This document shows, piece by piece, positions 45,501 through 58,345 of a stretch of 64,000 nucleotides of DNA. Both the position numbers and the translations under genes were made by a program. The notes under the pieces are model-generated. The model did not search any database. It was not told the origin of the DNA and was given only the letters and a program-made list of their open reading frames with translations. The stretch is from Marasmius tenuissimus (taxonomy: Eukaryota > Basidiomycota > Agaricomycetes > Agaricales > Marasmiaceae), in assembly GCA_029532415.1 (NCBI GenBank), contig JAQOTA010000060.1, positions 3,100,001 through 3,164,000 on the forward strand, given 5' to 3'. Positions within the stretch are counted from its first letter, which is position 1; the number at the start of each line of letters is the position of its first letter.

Positions 45501-48500
45501 TATTGTGGCTAATAGAACACAATCCCCTTTATCGGAAGGTTCAGGTCAACCACGCCGTTCTGGATAGTTTACCTGAGGAGAGTTCACTGCCCGTTCATGT
45601 GGAACACGTGGTTTCGGGCATGGGAAATGACCCTTATACCAGCTCATATGTTCCTGCTCCCGACATTGTTTCGCCGGGTGTCTTACTACGCGATAGTCAT
45701 TCGATTGATTTTGAACGTCTAGTCGTTGCGGATGTCGACGTGAATATGCCACAAAATATCCTCCATGCCGCTGCCGTCAATCACGTCCGGAATAAGAATG
45801 GGTATTTGCAGGTACCTCATGCGAGTTCGTATGTTAATGAGTTCAATAATCCGGATCTGTTCCCTTCTATGTATCCAACTCTGTTTCCCTATGGGATGGG
45901 AGGGTTTGGTGATCGAAGTAGGCCCAGAGTGGTTTCCATGAGGAGACATGTGAAGCATCTGTTCAGTTTGAGGGATCAAAGGTTTCAGCGGCATAGTTCT
46001 TTCTTGTTTTCAGTTTTTAATATGTTACAGCGGCACGAAATGCTGAGGCGTACGAGTATGAAGGTCAATAAGGCAAATTTTGCGTATCACGCTCGTGGAT
46101 TTGTTGACGTCGATCCACAGACTATTTCCAGAGTCGCGACTCGATACGCTAATGGTGATGTGGTTACGGCTTATGACGATCAGGAAGAAAAGGTTTTGAA
46201 GCTAATGAAGGAGGTACGGGTGGTCACTTCGCAGGTTGAGGGCTCTGCGGAGTCGAAGGTGTATTGTCGAAATGAAATACGTGCATTGATGGTAGAACAG
46301 GGCCTACCGAGTTTTTTTGTCACTGTAAATCCAGCGGATGTCCACAATCCTATCGTCCGAGTGGTTGCCGGCGAAGAGATAAGTATGGAAGACCTATGCA
46401 GTCGCAATTTTGTTTCCGGATGGTCTCAAGCATCCGAGATCAGTGGTAATCCGTTCACAGGAGCCAGGTTCTTTAAGTTTATGATGGAGTCGTTTATTAA
46501 GGCGATACTTGGGTATGAGGACCCCCAGCACAGAAATGACTCTGAGGGTGGGATACTGGGAAAGGTGAAGGCGTACTATGGATGTGTAGAGGCACAGGGA
46601 CGGGGCAGTCTTCATTGCCATATGCTTGTTTGGTTGGAGGGAGCGCTCAATCCTGATCAATTGAAGGAGAAGCTGAAGAACGATCTTGACTTTAGGGCCA
46701 GGGTTGTGAGCTATCTTGATGATACCATCAACAATTATGTTCCACCTCCTGAAGAATCCGATGTGCCTGTTCATGTTCTCTCAAATAATTATGATCCTTG
46801 TACCTTGTATCGAGAGAGGCGTTCTGGTACAGAAAGCGAAGATAGTTATCGAAGAAAACAAAGGGTTGATCTCCGAAATAGTGTTATCCGGAGTCAGATT
46901 CATGAGCATAAAGCCACATGTTATAAGTATTGTCGCCGAGGGGACCCAATGGTTTGCAGATTCGGAATCGATGCCTCGAATTATGTTGGCAGTACAACGT
47001 TCGACGAGCACACGGGGGAGCTGACTTTGCGATGTTTGGATGGGTTGGTGAACAATTATAATTCCACTATGCTTGAGTCTCTCAGATGTAATACCGACAT
47101 CAAATTCATAGGGTCCGGGGCCTCTGCAAAAGCGGTATTGTATTACATTACAGACTACATCACTAAAACACAGTTGAAAGCACATGTCGCGTTTTCTGCT
47201 GTAGAGGCCGCTGTCAAGAGGTTGGGTGATCATGTTGACGAAGAAGGTACAATAGAATCAAGGGCGAAGCGTTTGATAAACGGATGCGCTCGGTCCGTCA
47301 TGTATAATCAAGAACTGTCTGCGCAGCAAGTGGCGTCGTATTTGTTGGGATACGGTGATAAGTTCAGCAGTAGCAAATTTCGGTCATTATACTGGCCGAG
47401 TCTCGAACAATACCTTCATAGGGGTGAAGGTGACAATCGGGGTCGAGACGAAGAAGCAGGCTGTGAACGTGAAGATGGAAGCGACATCGATCATACCGAG
47501 AATAGGGATGTCATCGAAAGAGGCTCGGATTTTACACAGGACGGTGAAGAAGTCCGTATTTCTGGTCGTTTTGAGGACGGTATGTTGAGAGGAGAGGCTA
47601 GTCAATTGTCCGACTATTTGTTACGTCCGGACGTTTTTGGTAGCGTTTCAGTATGGGACTATTGCGCACAGGTTGATAAAGTACAGGTCAAGGCGAAGCA
47701 TAGAGACACGGATGGGAATTTTTTCGGGGTAGATGACGACGACGACGACGGTTGTATGGATGTCAACGAGAATGGAGAAGATAATAACATTGAAGGGGAT
47801 TGGGACAACGAATTATTGAGTAGCACGGAAAGGAGCCGTCCACAAGGTTTTTACTGTATCCAGCATTTACAGCACAAAACTCATAAGGCGGTAATGAGAA
47901 GGCCTACTGATCGAGTTGTACCAATGCTGATCGGTCCACCGGTGCCCCGTCGCGATAGAATTGAGACTACGGAACGGCATGCGCGTTTGATGATGCTTTT
48001 GTTCAAACCGTGGCGTAGTATTGATGATCTGAAGCCTGATGGGGTTCAATGGGTAGATGCATACCGGGAGTGGATAGCGACGGCGCCGGAGAGGGTATTG
48101 AGCATGATTGATAACATGCAGTTGTTGCACGAGTGTAGGGACAGTCGTGATGCTCATCTCGAGCGGAGGCGAAAGGCATGGGATAGGTCTCGACATATGC
48201 TCGATCGGGATCAGTTAAGAGGTATGGATGTAGACCTTGATGAGAGTTTCACGGGTGAAGTGAGTGAGGCTGAGCTCGCCGTTCATCTCGAACGAGTGGA
48301 ATCGTTATTTTCGGAGAAACGATCCCGGATGGCCAGTGAAATATCGAATGTGGAGTATTATGCGGAACGGGCTGGTATGTTTTCCAGTGATGATCGGGTG
48401 ACTTTGGGAAGTGTAGGAGGTAATGATCGCGCTGAGCTCGTGACTGATGATTCACGCGACTTGGAACGGTTGTGGCAAACCCAGTACGAAGAACGCAAGC

Positions 48501-50500
48501 GTAGGTGGCATGAGTCTTGGGCAGCAAACCAGGAGGAAGTGCGATCTCTTAACGGCAGAAAGAGCCTCCGAGAGCCTCCGCTATACGTTATACCCAGTGA
48601 TGAAGTACGTCAAAGTGATGCTCTTGCGTTGATGCAGGATATTGTTATCAAATATAAGTTGAATAGAGAGCAGGCCAGGGCGTTCCAAATGATTGTCTTT
48701 CATAGTCTTGATAGGCAAGCAGAGCAGTTACGTATGTTTCTAGGGGGGGCTGGCGGTACTGGGAAGTCGACCGTGATTAATGCGGTGTCTGAGTTTCTTG
48801 AGTGTAGGGGCGAGGCCCGCAGGTTGCGGTTGAGTTCGTTTACCGGAGTCGCAGCTCGTAATATTGGAGGGATGACACTGCATGCTGCATTGAGTCTGAA
48901 CCAAATGCTCGGCAGGAGAAAGAAAAGTGTGAAGGTTAAGGAACAGTTGCAATCTATTTGGAAGGGCGTTGATTACTTGATTATCGATGAAGTTTCTATG
49001 ATTGGCTGTAAATTGATGAGCGATATAAGTGAAGTTCTTTGCGTAGCTACAGGGGTCAATCGACCGTTTGGTGGTATAAATGTCATATTCGCTGGTGATT
49101 TTGCTCAGCTAGCGCCTGTGGGGGAAAGCAAACTCTATAAATCTATTCGGTTCGAGAATGGGTTCGATACGGTGAAGAACCAAAAAGAGGTCATTGGGAA
49201 GCTGTTGTGGATGTCGGTGAAAGAGGTGGTTGTGCTCGATGAGGTCGTAAGGACGCGCGATCCACAACTAGCAGCGTTGTTGTCCAGACTTCGTTTTGGT
49301 CAATGTACTGATGAAGATTATATGTTGTTGTCGCGTCGCGTAGTCGGCCAGGTTCCGGACTGGCATTTTGATCGTGGTAAGACCCCAATGATCGTTTCGC
49401 AGAATGCTGTAAAGGACGCAATAAATGTTAGGAGCACCGAGTCTTTTGCAGCATCAAATGGTCAGGCATTGCACTGGTATTATAGCACGGACAAGGTGGG
49501 TGGAAAAGTTATAAGTAGTGAGCAAGTGTTGGAGAAGTTGAATCGGAAGTGCTCAAGCGAAACTAACCAATTGATGTCGAAGATCCCTCTAGTAATTGGA
49601 ATGCCCGTTGTGTTTACGTCGAACTTTGACGTTCAATCCGGGGTCGTTAATGGTGCTGTGGGGGTTTTGACAAGGATCCGATATCGCGTGGACGAGCACG
49701 GGAGGAGGCATGCTACGTCATGTGCAATCAGACTGGATCAACGCTCGGCCAATGGCGGATCACAACCGGAAAGTTTTGTCGGCTTGTCGTCGGATGAGGT
49801 TGTAGCCATTGAGCAGACATGTGAATTTACTTCTCGCGACTCTCACAATGGCGTTCATCACAAGATAACTCGGACTCAGCTTCCTATACAACCAGCGTTT
49901 GCTATTACGTGTCACAAGTCTCAGGGAAGGACAATGGAAAGGGTTGTAGTTGATATCCAGAGCTGTCGAGGTACGGAATCGCCATATGTGATGCTATCTC
50001 GGGTTACATCCTTGCAGGGTTTGGCTATTGTGCGACCGTTCGATAGGAAGAAGATTCAATGTCGCCCGTCCGAGGAGAGGCGAGTGGAGTTCAAGCGTCT
50101 CGAAGTTTTGCGGCTGCAAACCATAGCTCGGTTCGGGTCTGACGAGGAAAGGGCGCTGGCCACTAATTGCTTGTCCGCGTATAGCCAAGAAGCGTTGAGT
50201 TCGAGCTCTATTTCTGATAATCAGTTAGTATTCGAGGGTAGAGACGGGCTGACCGATGCTTGTAGGCTGCTAAATGTAGCGCAAGATGCCACTAATCGAC
50301 TACTTGGGGAGGGTGCGCAGGGTAGTGCCTTCCATGTTGGGAGCACCAATATCTCGAAAAGGAAGCGGGAGCCGATACCAAACACATCTAATAAGGTGAG
50401 TCCTATGATGTGTGACTCCCGATCGCATACTAACACAAACATGCAGCGTGCGCGAACACCGATGAAGAAAAGGATTCCCGGTGGGAGTTGCAACGGCTGA
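42547..50500 (+). CDS. Helitron Rep-helicase (rolling-circle transposase)
   Basis: Exons 42547-42883, 42936-50395 and 50447-50500 predict 2,616 aa without a stop or frameshift. Intron 2 (51 nt) contains a consensus TACTAAC branch site, although the frame also stays open if it is retained. From the N-terminus: a novel region with six 32-33-aa repeats around (S/T)xDGVLxLxP (residues about 180-370); SAP-like helices; a DUF6570-type region (WLIEHNPLYRKVQV); the Helitron-like N/Rep domain with HUH motif LHCHMLVW (about 1338-1345) and two-tyrosine motif YYITDYITK (about 1515). The C-terminal third is a Pif1-family helicase: Walker A GGAGGTGKST, Walker B YLIIDEVSMIG, FAGDFAQLAP, and TCHKSQG...YVMLSRV. 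It nicks and unwinds DNA for rolling-circle transposition. Confidence 0.92.
43130..43670 (+). repeat. Six degenerate repeats of about 97 bp in the Helitron N-terminus
   Basis: Cores near 43135, 43235, 43333, 43426, 43522 and 43622 encode VSSDGVLVLEH, ISPDGVLLLRP, VSDGVLVLKP, ISTDGTLLLGP, LSPGTALPS and ISPDGVLVLAP. The even spacing suggests a repeated structural unit. Confidence 0.8.
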
Positions 50501-50742
50501 GTCGAACCAGTCCATCGCGATTCGGTTCGCTGTTTGAACTGTGGTTTGGCAGGACGGACTCGGGGCCATCGTTATTGAGTCTCGTGTTCCTGTCATGTTG
50601 GGATTGAGAGTTGGTGTTTTGATCCTCTTCGTGAAGTGTCACCTTCTGGGGAAGGTGCGATTGTGCCATAGCTCTCTTTCCTCTGTTTTCTGACGGGTTT
50701 AAAAGGGGCCTGGATGTTCCATCTCTTCAGGTCGTATCAAAG

Positions 50743-52418
50743 ATGGACTCTTCTCAGTATCTTCCTGACTCAGTGTCCTCGTCGCTTCTTACCAAGCGGG
50801 CAGCGGAGGGTGGTCTTTATGATCACCTGAAGCGCATCATCTCTGGTATGGAGAAATCAGCACTGTGCCACCTGGAGTATGGAGTCCACTTTTTCCGTCA
50901 GGAAAACAATAACTGGAGCACGACGACAACGTATCGAAGTAATGACAGTATGGAGTTCACCACCAACATCTTTGGCGAGGTTGTCGGGTCCAAATACGGC
51001 ACCATCTTAGGTCCCGATGGCAACCATTGGCCCGGAAACAACCTCAAACAAGTACGTCTGTGTGTGCTCGATGCAAGTTGATGTTCACGAATCATACCTA
51101 GCCAAACGCAATAACCGATTCCAGCCCGGTCAAACAAGTGATCGTCCTGGGGAAGCCCAGCTTCTGCGACGAGGTGCTGGAGAACTTCTATCGCAATCAG
51201 GTTTGCGTATTCGACAAGATGAGAAACGCAGATGAACGCGAGGAGGAAGAGGACGGTCTAGTAAGCCCAATTGTACTTCTCCTTTTCTTTGGTTTGACGC
51301 TTGGTTTAGTTCTTCGACGCCAAACAGATCATTCGCAAGAAGGTTTACAATGAAGAAGCTTGCCTCATTGCTCTTCATGGTGCGAATCTCTACACTGTAA
51401 GTCATGGTTCCCTCCAAGTTCTTGATGCTGATGCCTCCGTTGTTTAAGATTGAGAGAGAGCAAGCTTCGAGTGCAAAGTCTGGTCCTCGGGAAGTGATGA
51501 AGAAGAGGCGTGCTGATGGCTCGTCGAATTTCGAAACAGAGAAGAAGAACTCGCCACCTATCGTTGCTGTTGGTGAGAGCTCGAAGCAAGCGGTCAATCC
51601 TGCGCTGTTAAAAGAGGATGTGCGTAACGGTAGGCCGATCAAGGACCACGAACTACCCGGGCGTGAGTGACAGGCTTTTTGACTGCAGTACTTCGGCTTA
51701 TGGTAAATGTCAGATGAAACTATTCGAGTGGGGGCGAAATACAGCCCTTGGACGCTACCAGGGTATGGCGGCCTTCGATTCCAACAACGTTTTGCACAAG
51801 TCATACAGTTGGATTGGAGGGACGCTAAGAATCGTCTGATTCCGCCTTGGAATGTGTGGGATGAGTTGAGGCCGGGGACCCTCGTCATGGCCACCGTCTC
51901 AATCAATGTCTATATCATGCCCGCTCGTGACCCCGCTAAACCCAAACGAAAAGTCGGTATTGTCTTTTTTTCCCCCTTGGTGTGTTTTGACGAACCGTCG
52001 GCACTGTGTCGCCCAGATATACCAAGCGTTGATCAAGAACTTGCGCGTCGTTGGTCGGTCTGACATTTGGGTTAGCAAGCCCGTCACTGGCGAGTCCAAC
52101 GTCGATCGTGCAGGCGCCGCATTGCGCTCCGTCGACGATGATCTTGCGTTCAAAGAGCTTTCTGCCATTGTTCTACCCGAGGATGGCTCTGTTGATGACA
52201 ACTCTACGACTGCGTCTGAGGGAAGTGCACATGGTACTCAGGATGGTGTTGCTGAGGACGAGTCCAGCATTCATGGAGATGGTATCGAAGGTGAAACCGG
52301 TAAAGATGTTCAGAAGGAGTCCGGAAAAGAACTGGATGTGAGCATGGCGTACTTGGAGGATATAGAACCGGAGTTCATAGTGAATACGAGGAAATCGAAG
52401 AAATCAAAAAGGGGATAG
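50743..52418 (+). CDS. Helitron-adjacent companion protein, possible OB-fold DNA-binding protein
   Basis: Six exons, approximately 50743-51057, 51126-51260, 51310-51399, 51452-51661, 51713-51940 and 52018-52418, predict about 460 aa. It starts MDSSQYLPDSVSSSLLTKRA and contains EYGVHFFRQENNNWSTTTTY, VIVLGKPSFCDEVLENFYRN, FFDAKQIIRKKVYNEEACL, a basic Ser-rich linker, then DELRPGTLVMATVSINVYIM followed after an intron by IYQALIKNLRVVGRSDIWV and an acidic tail ending KKSKRG. The strand pattern 'G-x-LV-x-a-x-V-s-i...K...Y-x-a-L-i-x-x-l-x-V' resembles an OB-fold ssDNA-binding subunit. It begins 243 bp after the Helitron gene in the same direction. The exon 1/2 junction is the least certain. Confidence 0.6.
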
Positions 52419-52796
52419 TAGTTTATCAATCGTGGTCTCTGGTACGGGTGCTCAAGCAATCTGCGCGCTTTGAAGTATTCAACAAATTGTTATGTACTAA
52501 TATATTTATGGATTCCAAGTATCGGTCGCTTCGAAACGCTCCCTGGGGTGGTCAGACAAATATACCTGTATCCCTGATAGTGGAAGTAAGGACTTCCGGG
52601 AATAAAGCTCTCCTCCTCTGCGAGTTTGCTCGAGCTCAGTCGTTCGCATATTGTTCAATGGTCTTCAGTTATCAGTTCAATGGATCGAGAGCCTCATCGA
52701 TTGTAGTGGACTGGTGGTGGGCCATGAGTCAGTGAGACTGCATATCTAGATGTAGTATGATAATATCGGCGAACGAGCACGTAAATCTGATCTCTT

Positions 52797-53915
52797 TTAC
52801 GAACCGGTTTGACAAAGAGTTGGGGGGTCGTTCGGTGCGATGACGACTGGTCCGTATATGTAAGGAACAATTGTTTCCCGGACGGGATCGTATCTTCCGT
52901 GTCTGAGATTGAGGGGTGGGCCACTTCGAGTTTCGGCGAGGGCTTCGGGTATGAGTCCCTCCTGGATGTGGCCAGAGGGGTCGAAGTCCATTATAGACGA
53001 AGTTCTCTCGTCGGGCACTTGCGGCGTACTCAGGACGCGAGTCTGTATAGGAGGTACTGTAGCAATGCTGTTCTTCGAAGGAGGTTTGGTGAGATCGTGT
53101 GAATACGTGCAAAGTGTCAGCCTTGTAGGACGTGGGTTGCTGTCGGGTTCATCATTGACACGTTGATCGTCAATGGGAGGCAGGCTAGGCGAGGGAGGGG
53201 AGGGATGGATTCGTTGCGAGGCTACGAGGTTTTTGACAAGTGGTACAACCTGAATGGCTAGTGGAATAGCCTTGTCCCGAGGATGATCAGCAAGGTCAAG
53301 TTTCCAGTGCTCATCTCTGGCTCTCGAGCCTTCCAAATGGGTTTGATGGACGTGGTTCGTGGTTCGGGCGGGCAATAGGGCAGCATATTGATATGTGGGC
53401 AGCATATTCGGTTTGGTTGCGTATTGTCTACGAGCTTTTTGACGCTGATTCTACAAATCCCTGTAAGCACATGAGAGGCAGGGAAATTTACGTGGGCTAA
53501 CTGACTTGAAACCAGACCTGTTGGGGTTGAGGTAGATAAGTGGATGCGGCAGCTTCATTAAGTGTTGCATACCTGTACTTTCTGGGAACTGAGACCAATT
53601 TCATGTCCCACTTTTGCCTTCATTGCCGTAGTCGGGAAGTAGGACTGATGATGGGATGAGAAATCAGCGACGAAGAAAGAGAAGGTAAAGTACATGGGTT
53701 AAAAGTTCTTGGAGAACTGCAGTTTGGTGGGGAGTGATTGATGTCCGTGTACGCTTCTTCTTGCGGAGGGTAGTCCCGGTCGACGGTTCTCTTGAATGAG
53801 GGACAGATTCGATTTTGCTAGGGCACTCAACATTGTCTTTGGATTCGTAAGAGGTGCTTGTATGGTCAGTGGGACCTTCGTTTGCTGTCGATTCTATCAA
53901 CAGTAGGGTAGTCAT
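52797..53915 (-). CDS. Homeodomain transcription factor
   Basis: Four exons (53915-53694, 53644-53573, 53517-53506, 53450-52797), all in phase 0, predict 319 aa. The homeodomain covers residues about 51-111: basic arm KKKRTRTS, helix 1 TPHQTAVLQELL, helix 2 TAMKAKVGHEIGLSSQ, and recognition helix KVQVWFQNQRQKARRQY with the invariant Trp48, Phe49, Asn51 and Arg53. The spacing is that of a typical, non-TALE homeodomain. Exon 3 is only 12 nt and encodes VWFQ, so the recognition helix is assembled from three exons. The C-terminal 200 residues are Pro/Ser/Thr-rich and presumably regulatory. No HD1/HD2 partner gene is adjacent, so it is more likely a developmental regulator than a mating-type factor (inference). 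Confidence 0.85.
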
Positions 53916-56195
53916 TGTTTATGCGTTATGATTGTTGGGTCGTATGAGTAGACGCTTTCGAACGACACGATTTGAGCACGTTTGTCGTAAGCGGAGCGGC
54001 CTTCAGTACTGTTGTTGGAAACGGGATGTTGGTTTGGGGCTACTTCAAGTACGCCCGTTAGTGCAGGGACAGATGTTGGGCTCGTGCGGCGCTTAAACTA
54101 CTGGAGCAGTCAAAGCTGTCGTTTTCGCACTAAATAATGCAAAGGTTTTCGACCAGTAAGACTTTGCGCACTCTGTTCGGTGGAGGGGAACCTCTTACCA
54201 TCGGAGGTCGTCTTAGTTTGCAAAAGGGCGCATATGACGCTGATATATATGAGCTATAGATTGGGCGAGTCGGTGGTAAGAGGGATGTTATCAGAAAGTC
54301 TGTTGGAAAGAGAGCCTCATCGTTGAGCTCAGAGTGAGAAGGGTCAGGGCGCGTGAGAACATGCCGTGGGTATTTCTACGGGCGTCCATTGGACTGTCTC
54401 CATATTCTTCTTCTCATCATCCCAGGTGCATCTTCAAGAAGCGTGAATTGACTGGATGTAGGCTCCAGACAAGATGTCGGACGTTTGGAAACCGTCCAAC
54501 GTGGAGGTTGTACAGGAGTTATGACTGAGTTTATGTGTTAACGGTCACCCATTCGTGTGTCGCCGTGTTCTTCTCAAAATAGCCCGTATTGACATGTTTT
54601 GCGCTTTGAGTTGGTTTTTGCCAATGTATGTTTGGGCTACTGCTTTGTACAGCTACCATTGGAACCATTAAGCCGGGATTATGATTTTGTCGTTCCTCGA
54701 AAGGACCTCGTTTTCGAGGGTGCCCGTATGTCTGTCCCTCCAAAGTCCTCGACGACTGCGAGCATGGATCTCGAGTCATTTTTGGTCATCTGACATGGCA
54801 TACTAGGAAATCGGGTTATCAGGTAACGGGAGATATCGTCGATAGAGAAAGGCTTGGAGGGCTCGGTCGCTTCGCGCGATGGTTGGCGTGTCACACGGGT
54901 GAGGATGTTTCTTTGTTCCCTGCTTGTTTTTCATCTTTCTTACCATCGGTATTATTCGGTTAGGAGAACCTGATTTTTAACGTACTGAATCAGCCACAAT
55001 TCGAGCTGCGCGTTGGACGGGTTCATGGTAGGGGACGACTGGGCATGGTCTTCACTAAGTATACAGGTAGTACGTATCGTTCACTATCCTTTACGGTCAA
55101 GTTTCGGTTTTAACTTGGCGTTGCTCACACAGATGTATCATGAAGAGCGACTTTCGCCGGGAACTTAGTGCCATCCATTTTTTCGAGTGATTTCGCCAGG
55201 TTAACGTCGAGGTGCATCCTGATCTGGAGTGTGGTTTCGTGTCATGGGAGCCTTTTCGTTCTATTCGTTACTCGCGGTAGATGTGGCCGTTGAGTATCTT
55301 CCGATTACGAGCAGCGCCTGGGTTTATTTACTTTTTCTTTTTTTCCTGAGAAGGTCCAGATTTCACTACCCTGGAGTATGATGCGGATGTGTGAACGGCT
55401 AGGGCCGTACCGCATTCCTTCTGATCGAACAATGGAGACGGGCTGAGTGCTCAGACCCCACTGTGTTACTGGGTCCAGTATTCTCACTTGTGGCGTCGAC
55501 GTGTTCGTTGTTGCAACTGATTCAATCAGAAAGTGCATTTGCGTTTTGAGTTCGAGGCAAAAGCACAGGTGGTCATCTTGGCGGTTCGTCAGGTTTGACG
55601 GGAGACTCAGTCTGTTCATCACGTGTCATCAGACGTTGACGGCGGACGCGCGGTTGACCGGCCGATTGAAACACTTGGTCCCTGGATGCGCCGGTGAATG
55701 AGATGAAGTCCGTTTTATATTGGAGCGGCATTCCTTGTATTCACAGGCTGTCGTATTCTCAAGGCACGGAAGTTCTCCTTGATTCCCTCAACCGCCAAGC
55801 TCCTTTGTGTGGTCGGCCGACTCTGGTCTGGTGAGTTTCAATTGTTCTTCCTTCTCCATGGGTGTATCTGCCGCTAATCTGGGGCCGTTCAGTAGCATGA
55901 CGCGTACTTTTCATCGTTATACAGCACTGTATTGAGATGGGGCTGCACATTCGGTCTTTGTCCTTCCAACATGAGTTCCCATGTTGAGGAGGGCCTGGAG
56001 TGCCTTGTTGTTTTCGTAGAGGTAAGCAAACGGGATCAATAAAGGTGCGTTTTGCCTCTTGGTTTGAAACCCTTTTCTTCATGCATTCATTGTCTATTTC
56101 ACGCATTCCGCTGATGTTATTATGGTTCCTTTTTTGTCTCCGTCGTATGCAGCGCCTCTTGAATATGTAGGTCTCTATTATTCACGGTTACGTTA
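53916..56195. other. Long stretch without supported genes
   Basis: 2.3 kb with short frames only. The Helitron's right terminus was not found here by eye. Confidence 0.4.
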
Positions 56196-58345
56196 TTGGT
56201 TGATGAGCGACACAGGGCGTTTGGAGCTGTAAAGCATGATTGGCAGGATTGTGTGGCTTCTTATTTAATGAAGTTCTGTCGAGCTTTATCCAGTGAGACC
56301 CTGCCGTGTAAAGTTTGCTTCCCAAGTTCGGTTTCGATGGCTAACCACCAGTCAAGGTGCGTACGAGGCTGCGATCGATCAAGTGTGGAAGGCGTCTTTT
56401 GACTTGCAACAACTCTTTAGGAATGGTTTAGCAGTCGCGCAGCTGTTCGCTAGCGTTATTGCTACCCATTTGTCAGCCCCAGAAGCTGCCAAGTTGTCCG
56501 TCGTACACTCCTGTTTCAGATCGGGCGTCAAGTCTTTGTACCGGAGACGATATTGGGCACTGTTATTCCGTTACTTTTCAACAACCGAGCAAATCCAGAG
56601 TTTTCGTCGACTCCAACAAGAATACGGTATTTTGATCGCTGGTTCTGCCGTTGTTTACTTCCTTCGTGGCGGGATTCTTCCTGACGTCGAGTTGGACGTG
56701 TTTTGTGGTCGAGGTGCGGACGCGTTCGAGCACTTTCTGCAAGCTGAAGCGGGGTACATACGTGCTCCTCATGCAATGTCGGGAGACGAGGTCTTCTCCG
56801 AGGAGTCAGGGATTCGATCGAAGCATGTCTTCGGGAACTTCGGTGGGAAATCGCAGGTTAATGTCTTCATTTGCCCAAGAGGCCCGGTGGATGCGGTCTT
56901 GAAATCTGATTCCAGTACGTCGTGAGGGCTTGTGAATGGTGCTTCTCTGACCCTAACTCACAGCTATTGCGAAGAACTTTCTCTTCCATAACTGTGCAGT
57001 GTCGTTGTTCCCGTATACCAGCTTTTCTCGTCGGCAGAACGTGACATGTGAGGTGCCCTGGTCTTTAGGGCCGTCCTCCATCAGTACCGCGGATAAATGG
57101 AGTGCTCGTGGATGGACACCGTTATTTGTCCCCTGCGCAGACTTAGTATGCAGGCTCTATTCCGAGTATACTTCTCTGCGGAGGGTGGGTGATCCACCGA
57201 CCTGGAAATTAGACTTGGATGAGGACGATATGGGGCAAGACGAGCTGTTTTTGAATACGTGGGATCAGAAGCTCAAGGCTCCATGTCGGTTTTTCATCCG
57301 ATTCGAAAGTCGGACAAGTTCGTCGGGGAACAGAATTTGCACATCCGCTGACCTGACTATGACAATTCCAAGTCGCCCTTATCTTGGAAGTTGTAGTACC
57401 AGGTACGAAACCGCCAGCGAGTGAGTGTATCAAAGCCTTTGTCACTTGTCTCAATTCTAAATCGTTACACGTGCAAGGAGCATAATCTTTGAACGGATAC
57501 GCGACCGTTCTGATTCACAATTCATCGGTCCGCGTGTGGCCAGGGTAATGCGCTTTATGCGATTGACCTTCAAACCATGGCTTGAGGTTGAGCGGGGGGT
57601 AACGAATGTAGCCGTCTTCGATCTCCGTCGACGCGTCTTACCGCTGTATATCAGATTGAAATTTCCTCCCTCCGTGAGTCGGTTGCTATCATTGCAGTAT
57701 GATCGGAGCTGAAGTGTTCGGTACAGCTATCTTTGCGTGTGTTGGAGTCCGGGCCGGATGACGATGGTTGTGTCGTGGAGGCACGACTGTATTTCCCATC
57801 AATGGTTTACAAGAGGGAGGATGTCCTGTTCACCGTGGACCTTGCTTACCAGTTACGAGGAGTGGGACTTGTCATTTTCTCCTCTTACGGGTATCCGTCG
57901 CAGGCTTCCACAGGTCTGGTCTTCCGATCGGAAAAAGCACTCGTCAAGGATTCTAGCGACCGTATGCGTCTGGTGGTGTTTCAGAAAGTGCAGCAGGCTT
58001 GGCGCGCTTCCATGTCACCGCGGTTCATCTCTAAACCAGTAGTCTCTTTGGTCTCCCAACAAGTATTGGCCTTGTGCTGTCTTCTCGCTCTGGATTTAAA
58101 CGAGGTACTTCCTGCTATCTGGTGTGGTTTGCATATCAGGTGCCCTCGCTAACGTGAGACAGGTTGAGGTCACTTTTACGCTCGAGGACACCGAAGGTAT
58201 CAGAGCATTCCTCTCTTTGGCCCTCCCTCGCATGTACTTTTCGTCTACGCCCATTCGGTTGACTTCCAATGATATAACGGGGTACCAATTGGCTTGCGAC
58301 GGGGTTAGTATCGTTGTTTATGCCGATGGATGTCCATGGTTGTAA
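56196..58345 (+). CDS. Nucleotidyltransferase-fold-like protein, diverged third paralogue
   Basis: Exon about 56350-56916 reads AAIDQVWKASFDLQQLFRN and then SFRRLQQEYGILIAGSAVVY, followed by an ELDVFCGRG strand, aligning with the G-S...D-x-D region of the genes at 28935 and 62631. A 46-nt intron leads to TIAKNFLFHNCAVSLFPYTS (from 56967), the counterpart of VVMN-x-IGASLA-x-SLYPYST. Later exons give LKVNRLESGP-type strands (57733-58105) and a terminal exon VEVTFTLEDTEGIRAFLSL ending DGCPWL at 58345. The start is unresolved: a short upstream exon (56196-56291, MVDERHRAFGAVKHDW) may belong to it. The D-x-D position reads E-L-D, so catalysis is doubtful. Confidence 0.55.

Noticed and set aside
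47741..47760. GAC trinucleotide run as a microsatellite
   Set aside because: It encodes an acidic stretch inside the Helitron protein and is explained by the coding sequence.
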